From: Branchiostoma floridae
Lineage: Eukaryota > Chordata > Leptocardii > Amphioxiformes > Branchiostomatidae
Assembly: GCF_000003815.2 (NCBI RefSeq)
Contig: NC_049990.1
Coordinates: 7,444,770-7,508,769 of the forward strand
Direction of reading: 5' to 3'
DNA: 64,000 nt
Shown: positions 11,301 to 22,062 of the stretch, one piece after another
Position numbering within the stretch: the stretch's first letter is position 1
Layout: each line of letters opens with the position of its first letter
Translations under genes and position numbers: made by a program
Notes under the pieces: generated by a model
The model's input: the letters and a program-made list of their open reading frames with translations, nothing else
Database searches by the model: none
What the model was told of the DNA's origin: nothing

Positions 11301-14300
11301 GATGTTATTATCATTTTTTGTCATTCCATTTATAATGGAGTGAATGGGAAATGTTTGGATTTTCAGAAATTTATACTTATACCGACTTATGTGATGCAAT
11401 ACGTTGCAATGCCTTGATGCAATACGTTGGATTCTACTGCAGCTAAATCCAGGTTGTAAAGAGTAAATTTGGTCATTTTTGCAGGGACTTATTTCGAAGT
11501 AGGAGTGGAAAGGAGGTACTTCAATTTTGCAGTCAAAACAATACCATAGATCAAAACACATAATTCATATCATTAAAAAATCTTGCTCTAAATGCACACC
11601 TAACTTGAAGTCATTCTTGACAGATTAGGAAAGTAGCAGTATTTCTATAATATCTCTAAATGCAGAGTTGCAAATCATGTCCTAAGTGCTCTATAGAAAA
11701 AATTCTGTGCATGAGTTTCAAGTGCTTAAAGGGAAAGTAAGAGTCTGAGAGCCCCTTGGCAAGTATGCCAAGCATAAACACATGTACTTGACATTCCTGT
11801 ACCTTGTAAACTTCAAACTTGGTCTTGGCTATCTGGTACTTTGTCTGGGATTCCTCTGCAGCTGATACGGCCTGGAGAAAAACATGTAAAGTTACAAAAG
11901 GCCACAGCAAGTTTTCTAAAGCCACAGAGGAGGATGGGAAAGAACAGAAAATAAAGAATTTATTGTATGGTATACCATGGTCTGGGTGTTTAGTAATTTG
12001 TTTAGCATTCCTATAGGCTACCATGGCGTTACAGAAAAGAGCATGCAGACCCTCATTATACATGTACATATAGCTGGCTTAATCTTTAAGCTTCCTAAGG
12101 CCTAGGAAAAAAAATATTGTGTTTCCTGTTTCCCTACCTACCCTAAAAAAAACCTGCCGACCCTAGACTTTTTTGGGGGGTGGGCAGTGGAGTCACATAG
12201 CTTCCAGTTAGAATTTTTATTTAGCCTGCTTCCTATTGAAGTAAAACACTGCTTGTCCCATCTCATCATCGGTCGACGTGATCAAATGTAGACATGTTCG
12301 CACATGTCTACACACAACGGGGTTATACCGCCCCTTACGGGGTGACATACCCTTTCGTAGGCTAATTACAAGACGGGGATGCGCCAGGTCTCCCGTCCGG
12401 GTGAATGATGTAATTCACCATGTGGCTGATACGAGACAGAGGTTCGCCAGGCCTCCATCCGGGTGATTTGAAGTGAATCACCAACTCCCGACAGAAGGAT
12501 TTGCACCAACGCACACCGCACCATCGCACGTGTGGGGGTTCTTTAACGTGCATGGGGTATGGCTCTCCCCATACACGGGACCTCCATTTAACGTCCTATC
12601 CGAGGGACGACTCATTTTTCACTTGAGTAAAGTGAGGAAAGTCGTGTAAAGTGCCTTTCCCAAGGGCACAAGACCGGCAACACGGTAGGCGGATTCGAAC
12701 CGGCGACCTCTCGATCACGGGCCGAATACAATACCACTGTGCTACGCGGCCCCCATCTAATGAAGGATAAATGTATCTATCATGCACAAAATTAAAGTTT
12801 GACATTGAAAGACAAGTGTCATCATGCATTTCAGTTTACTTTGTTCAACTGTATTGTAATATGTATCAGTAGAGTTTTGACCAGCCTAAAAAAAATACAA
12901 AGAAAAAAAAAAGATAATCCCTACCTACCGACCCTAATTTTTTCAGGACTGAAACAGGAAACACAACATTTTTTTTCCTAGGCCTAACTACAATGAAAAA
13001 TTCTGCTTTCTGGAAGTTCCTGTTTCAGAATAGTTAAGTTAACTTCTTGAAACAATAAAGGAAAGTGTTCTGCTTCCTGGTCATTCTGCCTAGTTTCACT
13101 ATCATAGCAATAAACAGTTTAATAAGAGAACCCTGTGTGGAAGGGTGTTGCTTGAAGTTTGATTTAGTCAGGCTAGATGTTACATCTGCTTGGAGAATAC
13201 TGTAAAATTTAATGCATTTAAGTTCGCGGGGATTTAATTTCGCGGTAGCGGGAAAAGGGACTTTTCGCGGTGGATTTAAGTTTGCAGTAACACCATAGAC
13301 TGCAGTCTAATACCATAACAGACAAATGGTCGCGGTGGTTTTAGGTTCGCGGTGAAGTGGTCACCACGAAAACCGTGAACATTAATCCACCGCGAACATT
13401 TCTGCATTTACAGTACTACTCACCATGGCCACCTCAGCCTGCATGGCCTCCAGCCTGGCTCCGTCACTTCTCTTCTTACTGTGCTCCGTCTGCTTCCTGA
13501 GTTTCAGAACCTTCCCCTCGCTCGTTTCCTTCACCTTCTGGATCTCATCCAGCAGTTTCTGCTCGGCTAGCACCTCCTTAAAGGCCTTCCTGTACTGTAG
13601 GTACTGTGGAAATGGGAGTAGTAACATTTAACGTTACATGGTTAACAGAATAACAGTTGTGCCATTTACATGGTTAAAAGATTGATGGCACACCCATTGC
13701 AACATCAGTCCAAAGTCAACAGCATCAACTCCTTGGCCAAATACAATGTAATAAGAATCCTTTCATAACATTTGAAGGGTTTTTCTAGAAAACAAATGGC
13801 ACAAGGTTCATGGTGTGGAGTTTTAAAGTTTAAATGGGACATTCTAAGGCTTCTTGAGGGGGGAATGCATTTCTATTGTGACCTTAATGGTAGCATCGCT
13901 GGTCAATTTGACTAATGTTGTCAGAGACGAAACTGCTCCCTTCGGTAAGGGGTGTGTTTTCCAGTAAAGAATACAGCAAACAAAATATTAATTTCCTGTC
14001 ATAAATGTAAAACACAATAGTAATCTGCAATGGCGTTCTGCTACTGCAGTAGTCCAGACACCCTACAACAGAATACCATATTCATTTTGGGGTGTTTTCA
14101 GCCCTCACCTGATCAGCATACTCCGTTGCTATCTTGTCAGCTAACCAGTGGATCTCCGCCTGCCGTACAGACACCTCCCGTATCGTGAAGTCATCCTGGC
14201 ACTTCGAAAACTTCAGGAGAAGTTGGGACTCTGGAAACACAGGAATATAATGGATAACATATGACAAGAACAAGGTTAGCCACACAAATACAATAGATAA

Positions 14301-15582
14301 TGTATAATCTCTAGTCTAAATTTAACACAAGTGTAGGGTTAGCCATTCTATAAGTATGGTACATTGAAACCAACATGATGTAATGTTTGTGAAGTATGGT
14401 AAGAACAATCAATAATTTGTAGGTTGGCACCAAAAATTATTTTTTTTTTTACATTTGACATTTAAAAGCTGAATATGCCAAATAGCAGTTACCCAAGCAA
14501 CTGGTAAAACAAAATTTCTTATTGATAGGAATATCTGTCAAAGATGCATGAATTTTTTTTATTGTACAATTCATGTTGAGAGGAAAAAAACTTTCAATAG
14601 CATACAGTGTTACATACAGTGAAATATTGTAAACCCCTATGTGAACCTCCTACATCTCACAATCACGAGGCATGAAATGGTGGATGAGGTCAGAAACATC
14701 AACAGCAAAGGTCACGGTTAGAGAAATAGTTTACTTAATGAGGGAACTTTCAATAATACTTTGTACCTGGTGAAAAATATTAAGCAAATAGTATTATTTT
14801 CCACAAGAAAATCTCTTGATTTATGTTTGTTTTATTTTTCCAAAATTCGCATTTGTTTGTGTCTGGACTTTTGCATTGAGTCCTCATATTCTGATCCCCC
14901 CGTAATAGGCAACGGAAGGTCCCTTGTTCCAGTGTGCCCAACAGTGTACTGCTATGGACGTCACTGTTTATACACAGGGTTGTGGCTGACATGGGATCAA
15001 AGGACCAAGTCACACAGATTACATGGCTCTATATGCAAATCTAATTGGCTGGCAGTTGTTTCTACACAAGCTAATATAAGATTCCACGTAACAGTTTTCT
15101 GCTCGTTTGAAAGGGAAGATGAGTGGGAACATTTATAAATGTTTCGTCATGTGGATAATTTGGCCCAGAATCAGTTGCCCAACCCTTGTACCGTTAGATA
15201 CTAACGTATCAAAATACTAATGCACAGGAAAAAATGGAAAGGATATGGGTTGTGCTAGGAAGTAAGACAACAAGTTGTTTAAACATATGTTCCATTTAAA
15301 CGGTTGCTTTTGTTGATATCAATTATTCAGGGTGCCATGAACCCATTTGGCCATGACCCTGCCTTCAAGGATTCAGGGTAGGGTCTGCCCCCCTCCCCAC
15401 TCTTTAATATAGGCGATGTTTTCTCACACAGCTATGTACTAACCGTTGTTGCTGGCTGCGATGTATTTACAGAGAGCTTCGTGGGTTTCCTTCTGGGCGT
15501 GCAGCAGCTCCACCAGCTCGGAATGCCGCCCGATCCCGGCGGGGGAGAGCGCCTTCACCGCCCGACGAATGTCGCGAATCAT
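8306..15582 (-). CDS. BAR-like coiled-coil protein with proline-rich NPF tail
   Basis: Eight exons read on the minus strand join in phase to 652 aa: 15444-15582, 14109-14230, 13424-13603, 11803-11871, 10869-11019, 9805-10389, 8945-9373, 8306-8589. The ATG at 15582 (MIRDIRRAVKAL) is chosen as it opens the conserved-looking helix; upstream in-frame ATGs exist. Residues 1-220 are almost all helical and charged (AEIHWLADKIATEYADQ, LQYRKAFKEVLAEQKLLDEI, SEGKVLKLRKQTEHSKKR), as in BAR-type membrane-curving dimers. The rest is low complexity: many PxxP stretches (RPPPPSHPP, ARPPPPKAA), an acidic-flanked NPF at about residue 300 (RKNPFDEEV, the type favoured by EH domains), and serine/acidic tracts. 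Order and spacing recall fungal eisosome proteins Pil1/Lsp1 (DQYLQYRKAFKE against their DRYDQYRLTLKS). I do not recognise a vertebrate orthologue. The endocytic adaptor role is inference. Confidence 0.75.
12099..12984. mobile_element. TIR DNA transposon (TAA target) split by a SINE
   Basis: Both ends carry the same inverted terminus, GGCCTAGGAAAAAAAATRTT followed by GTGTTTCCTGTTTC, flanked by TAA on each side, a PIF/Harbinger-like target. Inside the termini are matching CCTACC and CGACCCTA segments, then a tRNA-derived SINE fills about 12250-12757. The whole lies in the intron between exons 13424-13603 and 11803-11871 of the BAR-like gene. Confidence 0.75.
12250..12757 (-). mobile_element. 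tRNA-derived SINE, ~500 bp
   Basis: Read on the minus strand, the head shows pol III box A (TAGCACAGTGG) and box B (GGTTCGAATCC) about 40 nt apart. A body follows with GGGAAAGGCACTTTACACGA, CCGTGTATGGGGAGAGCC and GCACGTTAAAGAACCC, blocks I recall from SINE central domains of invertebrate deuterostomes. The head does not close as a functional cloverleaf acceptor stem, so this is a SINE, not a tRNA gene. Confidence 0.8.
13200..13413. mobile_element. TA-flanked MITE abutting a 5' splice site
   Basis: Inverted ends CTGTAAA...AAGTTCGCGG and CTGTAAATGCAGAAATGTTC (reversed at the right end), each next to TA, with several CGCGGTGG/TTCGCGG motifs inside. The right end lies 4 nt beyond the GTGAGT donor of the 13424-13603 exon. 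A diverged relative is at 56041-56233. Confidence 0.75.
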
Positions 15583-15873
15583 GCCGATGATCCACCCAGC
15601 GCGATTTCTCCCAGAAAATAAGAAAACGGAAGTTGTTTTCACCGAAGTCTCATGATAAGGAAGGGTCCTTGAAATTCCGTGAGGTCCGGCACGCGCGGGG
15701 AATTTAAAACGCGCGCGTATTTTGTGACTTCTTGTCACCAGAACTTCACCAAACCATCTCCGATTTCATGATCCGTTCTGTCAAAATTCTCAACCCGGAA
15801 GTCCCTACCAGCGGAAAGTAAACACTTCCGGGTTGACTCTCCTCACTTGACCTGTGCAGTTTTTAATCTCCAA

Positions 15874-16050
15874 GCAGATCCTACGGTAGCATAAGATAGC
15901 ATAAAAAGCTGCCAGAGGAGTGAAGCCGGGCTAAGAGCAGGAGTGCGTTTGGCTACCATTGGCTGATGACTCCCTTTGGCCAGCCGCATATACTCCTTAT
16001 TAGCCAGTTAGCCAGCTTTGATGCTATCTTATGCCAGTGGTAAATCTGCC
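15874..16050. mobile_element. Foldback MITE, ~177 bp
   Basis: Terminal inverted repeats of about 40 bp sharing GCATAAGATAGCAT and AAAGCTG, separated by about 90 bp that contains further short inverted matches. Non-coding; it lies upstream of the BAR-like gene. Confidence 0.75.
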
Positions 16051-16273
16051 TGGCCGGGTTATACACTAAACGGTTTTACCGAATCGTGATTCAGGCCATA
16101 CTGATTTGATTATTCGGATCACATCCACTGAGCGTCTCAAACTGATGTAAGCGCGTGGAGAAATGGCTGGCAAAAAAGCCTTAATTTATGGTGAAAGTGG
16201 TAAGGAAAATTAAGCAAATGACTGAGCACAATGCACAAATAGCATACTAAATTGCAAAAGGCAGCTCTAGATA

Positions 16274-16428
16274 CAGTCAAACCTGTATTAGGGGCCACCT
16301 CTGCAGAGGGGCCACCTGTCCATAGTGGCCACTTATCTACAAGTTGCCACCTCTATACAGAGGCCACCTGTCTATAGTGGCCACATCTGTCCGGTCCCTT
16401 GAATGGCCGCTATAGACAGGTTTGACTG
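16274..16428. mobile_element. TA-flanked MITE, Tc1/mariner-like ends
   Basis: The element starts CAGTCAAACCTGT and ends with its reverse complement, with TA on both sides. The interior is built from repeats of GGCCACCTSTVYATAGTGGCC type. A fragment of the same interior (ATAGTGGCCACCTGTCTATA) occurs near 42997-43025. Confidence 0.85.
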
Positions 16429-17010
16429 TAATTTGTTCTCTGATATATAATCCTCTTTAGCGTTGGAAGACTTCGCTCATTGAAATCATTTTTATTGTAA
16501 TTTTCGTAATATATTTGCTTATTTTGCAGCTTCCTCAGTGTAAGATTTACATATTAGTCGCAAACCTTTTTGGGGTAAACGTGTGAGACACAAAACTAAG
16601 AAAAAACAACTTGGTCGTGTCTGATATTAAAAGACAACAAAAAGCTAAAGTGAAATGCTAGTCTCCTAATACTGGTACATATCTTTATTTGATTCCTTAA
16701 ACTTAACGTTCTCGCACTTTCCCTGGGCAACATACATGCAAAACCCACTTATATCATTTAAATGTAGCTGTATATATATATATATAGAGAGAGAGAGATC
16801 TTTTCATAGGCCACTGCCTCCACAGACGAAAGCATCCAGCAATGTACGTATATCTATAGACAGATTTTCTTTATTGTATCTGTGTATCCCCGTACAATTA
16901 GCCTACGGCATGAATTTGCAAATAAAAATTACCGATTAATGGGTTTGAGTTTCAGGGTCTACTAATCGTGATCTGACGTTAATCAAAACGTACTACTGAA
17001 ATCTGACCCC

Positions 17011-18955
17011 TCAGATAAACCCCCACTCCTTGATTTCTTGGATCATCTTCAGTAAATTTGGATCTGTGGGTCGGCTCACGGGGTATGACAACCGCCTGGT
17101 TATCCCGTACAGACAGTCGGCTTTGAAGTCTGCCTTCAACTCTTCCAGGGTGTAGTCCCGTAGACCCGAGGATACTGGAAGAGTATATCATATGTTAGAA
17201 CGCAAGAATAATAGCCTTTTGGTGACACGAATTACAAGGGTGCCAACAGAAATACAAACGAAATAAAGAAAACGTAGCATCCAACGTACTAATAATGCCT
17301 GTAAGGCGCTAGAGTCGCATTTCCACAAAGGAGCCCGGCCGGACAGTTTTGGGGAACAAAAGTACGATATAAAAGAAAAAAAAAGTAAAAAAAAAACGGA
17401 CCAAAAATAATTCGACAACATGCCTTGTACATTTTTGGGGGCATAAACTTTATTTTTCCTTTCCACAAACAGCCCGGCCGGGCCCCGGGTAGAAAATTTG
17501 ACGTAAGCTTTGATATGGTATTAGCAGAAATTGGTAAAAACTGGTAATGATGATTCTCACCGCCCGGACCCAGTGTCTCCTGTAGTGTGCGGTGATAGTG
17601 AGCCAGGATGGCGTCCCTGTGGTTGTAGAAGACATCCCAACCCGTGTTGAAAACAAACAGGAAAGCCAGGTCATAGGTTGGCGGATTGTACATCAGACTC
17701 TGCCAGTCCACCAGCCTTACCTCAGCGGGCGCGTCTCCTGCGTACTTTGTGAAGGCAAACGGCAACGTCAAATGATAAATCATCTTGTAATGCTAACGTC
17801 ACGTTTCCAAATCGGTGCCCAGACGGGCCCGGACGGGCTGTTTGTGGAAACGAAAAATAGAAATGTGTACGTTAAAGTATACACACATAATGCCCACGAC
17901 TATTCTCTTTACGTCTTGTGTAGTTTGCTGTCTTTTTATATCGTACTTTTCCTTCCCGAAAGCTACTCGACTGGGCCCCGGTTTGGAAATGTGACGTCGA
18001 CCAAAGAAAGCAAACGAATTGCAACAAGAAATCACACTCAATCTGAACAAGAAGAAAAAATGCCATGTCTTACCTTAATCATGATGTTGTTGACCCAACA
18101 GTCTGTATGGCTGAGGACCTTAAGCCGTGGCCGTGGGTCTTCCTTAAATATGACGCGGGGGCTTAACTCTTCCAAACGAGCCACAAGTTCTGCCTGGTCA
18201 GGAAATGCTGCGGCGAACTTCTTCACGTTGGTCTGATACAGGTAGGTTATTTCAGCCATCGGACCTTTTGTATCTGACATGGTCATGATCCAGTCGTACT
18301 TCTCGGGAATGGATTTGCCCGACAGGAGCTCCAGCCGATGTGAGAGGCCGTGTAGCTGCGCCAGGGCCCCGACAGCCAGCATCATCTCAGCACGGCTCAT
18401 CAGCGGTTGGATGTTGGGTTTTATGGAGAACCCCTGAGTTTTCAGGTTCTCCATAACCCTGAAGGACAGCATGGAACTCGTGTCGGTGGCGGCGAAGTAG
18501 CATTTGGGGAGGAAAGAGGTATCAATAAAAGGAAGACTTTTGCCATCTCCATTCCCTGACGTGGGTTTGCGCTCCGTGCTCGGGACTGCCACCGACAATA
18601 GCTCCGGAACTACGTCGGAGTAGAACTTGACCTCACACGCCTCCATCTTGATGTGGACATCCCTAATTGACTCTGGATACTGTCCTCCCCATACTACCGA
18701 CAGCGGCTTGAAATCTGTCATTTTGGCGACGAGACTGAAGCGCTGACTTGTACCGTTCCTCGTCCCCACGGCATCAAAGGCGACGATGTCGCTCATGAAG
18801 CCTTCTCCTTCGCTGATGGATCCTTTGACATCGACCTCCGTGATGGTGATGCCCGGGAGGTCCTCCTGCAGTACCAACTGTACCCAGGAGGGGGCGATGT
18901 GTTCTGCAGACTGCGGAATGGCGATCTCGACTGATGCTGTCATCTTTGATGCCAT
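17011..18955 (-). CDS. CHK/EcKL-type small-molecule kinase, left copy
   Basis: Three exons on the minus strand (18074-18955, 17561-17744, 17011-17174) join in phase to 409 aa. The family (choline/ecdysteroid-kinase-like fold) phosphorylates small hydroxylated metabolites; in insects some act on steroids, and the substrate here is unknown. Near residue 283 the catalytic-loop motif reads SHTDCWVNNIM where the family has HGDCWVNN, so glycine is threonine but His and the catalytic Asp remain. The second metal-binding segment is VRLVDWQSLMYNPPTYDLAFL, given in two parts VRLVDWQ and PPTYDLAF. The C-terminus ends EIKEWGFI. Intron 1 holds MITE copy C and intron 2 copy B. Its near-duplicate lies inverted at 26826-30364. 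The frame is open throughout; the altered motif leaves activity uncertain. Confidence 0.85.
17303..17510. mobile_element. CCGG-core TIR MITE, copy B
   Basis: About 208 bp in intron 2 of the left kinase. Ends carry CGCATTTCC...GGAGCCCGGCCGG and its inverted partner GCCCGGCCGGGCCCC. The interior shares AGTACGATATAAAA and GGACCAAAAATAATTC with copy F in the right kinase, but in the opposite orientation relative to the gene. Confidence 0.7.
17789..18000. mobile_element. CCGG-core TIR MITE, copy C
   Basis: About 212 bp in intron 1 of the left kinase, with ends CTAACGTCACGTTTCCAAA and its inverted partner. It corresponds to copy D in intron 1 of the right kinase, with the same flanks (GCATTACAAGATGAT in gene orientation), so the insertion predates the duplication. 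Confidence 0.75.
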
Positions 18956-20258
18956 CTTTAGTAGTATCTCTTTATTTCTATGGTCAGAAAAAAAGGCAAT
19001 GTTTGAGAAATACTTCGAATCTGTAGACCGTATGGAACTGTAAGTCTCTCATGTCAAGTCGTACTTTTGCACCCGCCAAATATTTGCTCCGGCACTTTAT
19101 ATGGTCTATATTCGATACTTGACAGGGTTCCTGAAAAAAGTGGGTTGAGGTCTAAGTAACTCAATGACTTCGGCTAACATAGTTGACATTGGAATTGATT
19201 TTTGGCATTCATTTTAGCTTTCCAATATTTTTGTTGCAACTAACGGCGTATATTTGTTCGTTTTGAGGCTATTTGCATGATTTGTAATATGATCCTAATT
19301 CCTTTTCCTGAGGGGGGGGGCGAAAATTAATGGAATCGCTGATGTTATACATACTATCAAGCCAGTGTGGTCTTACTGACCAGAAATGCAATGGAAACCA
19401 TCGTCAACAGAAATATGATACATTGTAGTACGCAGTTAATCTAAATATTCCAACGACAACCCCCTCCCCCAATACACATCTGGTGACCTTCACGGGACTT
19501 TAAACTACATCTCTTTGTTCGCTACTACAGCTGGAAATAGTGGAAAGTTAATCTGTATCTGTAACCACCACCGTTTGGGCTTGCATACTATAGGTAATGT
19601 AAGCATGTTCAGATTTCGTACATATCTGGTCATATAATCTATCTTCTATAGTGTCCCTCTTAAGTAGGTCTCAATCTGACTATTTTCTATCGTTTTAATG
19701 CTAACCATTTGAAGTCAGTGCTGCTGAAGAAAATGCGCAAGAAAGCAAGGCCAATACTTTGATATGTCTTAACCTTAGCGGAAATTCCAGCGTCAAATGT
19801 GAAAATTGAAGGAAGATTAAACAGTCCGTACCTGAGAGTAAAGTTGTCGTGTCTTCTCCCTCTGAACACACAGGTCAAAAGAGACCGTTTGATGTGTTGA
19901 TAAGGAGTTATTCTCGGTGTCTGTGTGGGTGGTTACCTCTCAGGTGATGCCCACTTGCTTACAGGGGGTTGTTGTGCATGTACTATTGGGTGTGTATAAA
20001 GAAAGTACGAAAGTACTCGTGCAAAAAGGTTAAAAATGGAACGAGATGGGACGAACAAGAGATTTGGAAAGGAACAAAATAAGGCGAAAAAGAGCAAAAT
20101 GGAGCAAAACAAACAGGTTCCACGTCCTGATTCGCTAGAAGATGTTGTTTTTCGAGAGACGTACTGCAAATCTTTCTGATTGCTTATAAAAACAATCAGT
20201 GTCTTTTTTAGCGTCCGTTTGAGCGGGGCTTCCTTTTATTTGCGTGCGTGTGTATGTA

Positions 20259-20261
<3 letters not shown>

Positions 20262-20336
<75 letters not shown>
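20262..20336. repeat. (GT)n microsatellite
   Basis: An almost perfect GT dinucleotide run of about 75 bp. Long open frames on both strands here are artefacts of the repeat. Confidence 0.97.
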
Positions 20337-20337
<1 letters not shown>

Positions 20338-20479
20338 TATTGACGTTTCAACCCACTATTTGTTCTACAATCAATTCGTGTTTCATTTTGCAGCGTGGCT
20401 GGTATCGTGGCCACAGACATATAAATATACAATACAAATGAACATGTATATACAAGTAATAGAATAAAATAGTGTTTAC

Positions 20480-21360
20480 ATTTTACATTAAAAGCAGGTA
20501 AAGCCACTTTTGCATGACTAGCCAAAGATTTACTGGACAGTGGCACGGCTGGAAGTGAATCTTTTGGTAGATATCATGTACACACACATTGCTTCTGAGA
20601 GCTGTCTGTTGGTGACAGCGTCATGGTCAGGTGAGCCCTGGAGCAGTAGTGAAACAGTAAGCCGTTGTCGTACAAGGCGTTCAACGGTGGAGCCGTTTGC
20701 TACGCTGGTCGGAATACAGCGGGCAGTGTAGCAGGTAGTGTTGGACTGTTTCAGAAGAAGCCCCGCAGGCACAGTGTTTGCTCTTGATGTTCATTTTGTA
20801 CAAAGTACTGTTCAGTTGACACCAACCCATTCGTAGCCTGGCAGCTTGGATGTTACTCTGCCTTGGGCCGAGTCTTCGGTAAGTTTGGTGGTGCCTTGTG
20901 GTTAGCAGATGCTTCTTGCTGACTGTCTTAACAGTGAGGCTTTGGGCGTCTCTGACTGACTGGGGTAGCTGGTTCCAGAGTGAAGACGTGAAAGGAATAA
21001 AGCTGTTTTTGAATGTCTGGGTCCGGCATCGAGGAACATGAAGGTGAGTGTTGTTACGTAGCTGTAGACGTGTTGTAGACTGGGCGCCTCTTGTTGACGG
21101 AGCAAGCAGCTGTAGATGTGGGGGTACAAGTCCGTTTGTCATTTTGTACATGATGGTGAGTGAGTTGAGTTGTCGTCTGGTGGCTAGAGTGTCCCATTCC
21201 AGTTCCTGCAGTAGGTTAGACTTTGGAGTACCCTTCATTGCCCCTGTGACGAGGAGGCCTGCTTGGTACTGGACATTTCGTTGTATGTCTCTTTGACATA
21301 AAGTGGACAAAACTCGACTTTTCCATTCGACTACCTGCAGTGCATGAAAGCATCGCAAAG
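20480..21360 (-). mobile_element. 5'-truncated LINE, ORF2 C-terminus
   Basis: A minus-strand frame from about 21358 to 20681 reads like the end of a non-LTR reverse-transcriptase protein. It contains YQAGLLVTGAMKGTPKSNLL, LEWDTLATRRQLNSLTIMYK with TNGLVPPHL, FIPFTSSLWNQLPQSV, and a terminal zinc-knuckle-like segment CACGASSETVQHYLLHCPLY. The polymerase core upstream is absent. The frame is open across this stretch, so the insertion is fairly recent or a young fragment. The clade (CR1/Jockey-like) is from motif memory. Confidence 0.85.
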
Positions 21361-22062
21361 GAGCGTTGCTATCACAAGCTATAGGTCGTTGACCTTTGAC
21401 CCACGTTCACAATATTGGAAATTTTCCAAGCCGGACTGTAACGTTACTGCCAAAATTTGCGGAAAGACTATCGGTAAGAACATTGCACAGCCTAACTTCA
21501 GGTTGTGTTGTAGATACATTTTATGAGTATGCTTCATTTAGACTCGGCATAGCAGTTGTAAGTATTGAAATTGTGTAAACTGCGTTGTAACATCTCACAG
21601 GTGACTCGGTAGACTGACTTCCGGGTTTGGTTTCGTCGGTACGCTCCCCAAGGTTGAAGCGACATTGCGCTCGAAATCGCAATACTTGTGTTAATTTGAC
21701 CCACCTAATAGTTAAAGATCATATCATACTTGACTCCAATGTCGTTTCTTATACCTATTCCCTGTCATTGATCTTCAGAGTCAAGAGATATTTGTGCGAC
21801 CCTTTACTGATCTTTACTTTTACCAGTTAGGCAGGTAATTTCCTGTGGCAATTGTTCTTCCCCTTCTTGTTCTTTAGTACCCTCTAAAAAAACCTGCAGG
21901 TGCACGTAACTTAAGAGGAGGTAGTTAATGTTAATTCGATATTGACCACGATAAAGCGCCATACAGGTAAAATGAGTAGTCTGAGCCAAGGGCCGTAGTT
22001 AAGTTGTTTTACCAAGTTGCAAACACATCGATCTTCCAGCCGTCTTTGTGACACAGAGAATG

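Larger units (their letters stand above)
15583..17010. other. Intergenic region with candidate promoter of the BAR-like gene
   Basis: CpG-containing sequence just upstream of the BAR-like start (about 15590-15840, with GCGCGCG near 15710) is the likely promoter on the minus strand; no TATA box is evident. The rest holds two TIR elements, a TA/GA simple repeat at about 16772-16798, and a LINE tail at 16860-16930 (CAATTAGCCTACGGCATGAA). Confidence 0.45.
16979..20170. repeat. Left arm of a large inverted duplication
   Basis: Reverse-complement similarity to about 25432-30410. It includes the kinase gene, its 5' flank and a non-coding stretch to about 20170, where GATGGGACGAA, AAAAGAGCAAAATG and GTTCCACG blocks match 25470-25570 in reverse. 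Similarity is patchy outside the exons. The outer limit is near 16970. Confidence 0.8.
18956..22062. other. Region between left kinase and esterase 1
   Basis: Divergent 5' flanks of a minus-strand kinase and a plus-strand esterase. 18956-20170 is the non-coding part of the left inverted arm. Then come a GT microsatellite and a LINE fragment, listed separately. 21360-22062 shows no gene; it should hold the esterase promoter. Confidence 0.5.

Noticed and set aside
12685-12757. tRNA gene on the minus strand
   Set aside because: Box A and B are present, but the acceptor and anticodon stems do not close and a SINE body follows.
20208-20546. Long frames across the GT repeat
   Set aside because: Products are Cys-Val or Thr-His runs caused by the dinucleotide repeat.
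22048-22062. Alternative GTG start for esterase 1
   Set aside because: ATG at 22060/22063 aligns with the second copy and opens directly into the signal anchor.
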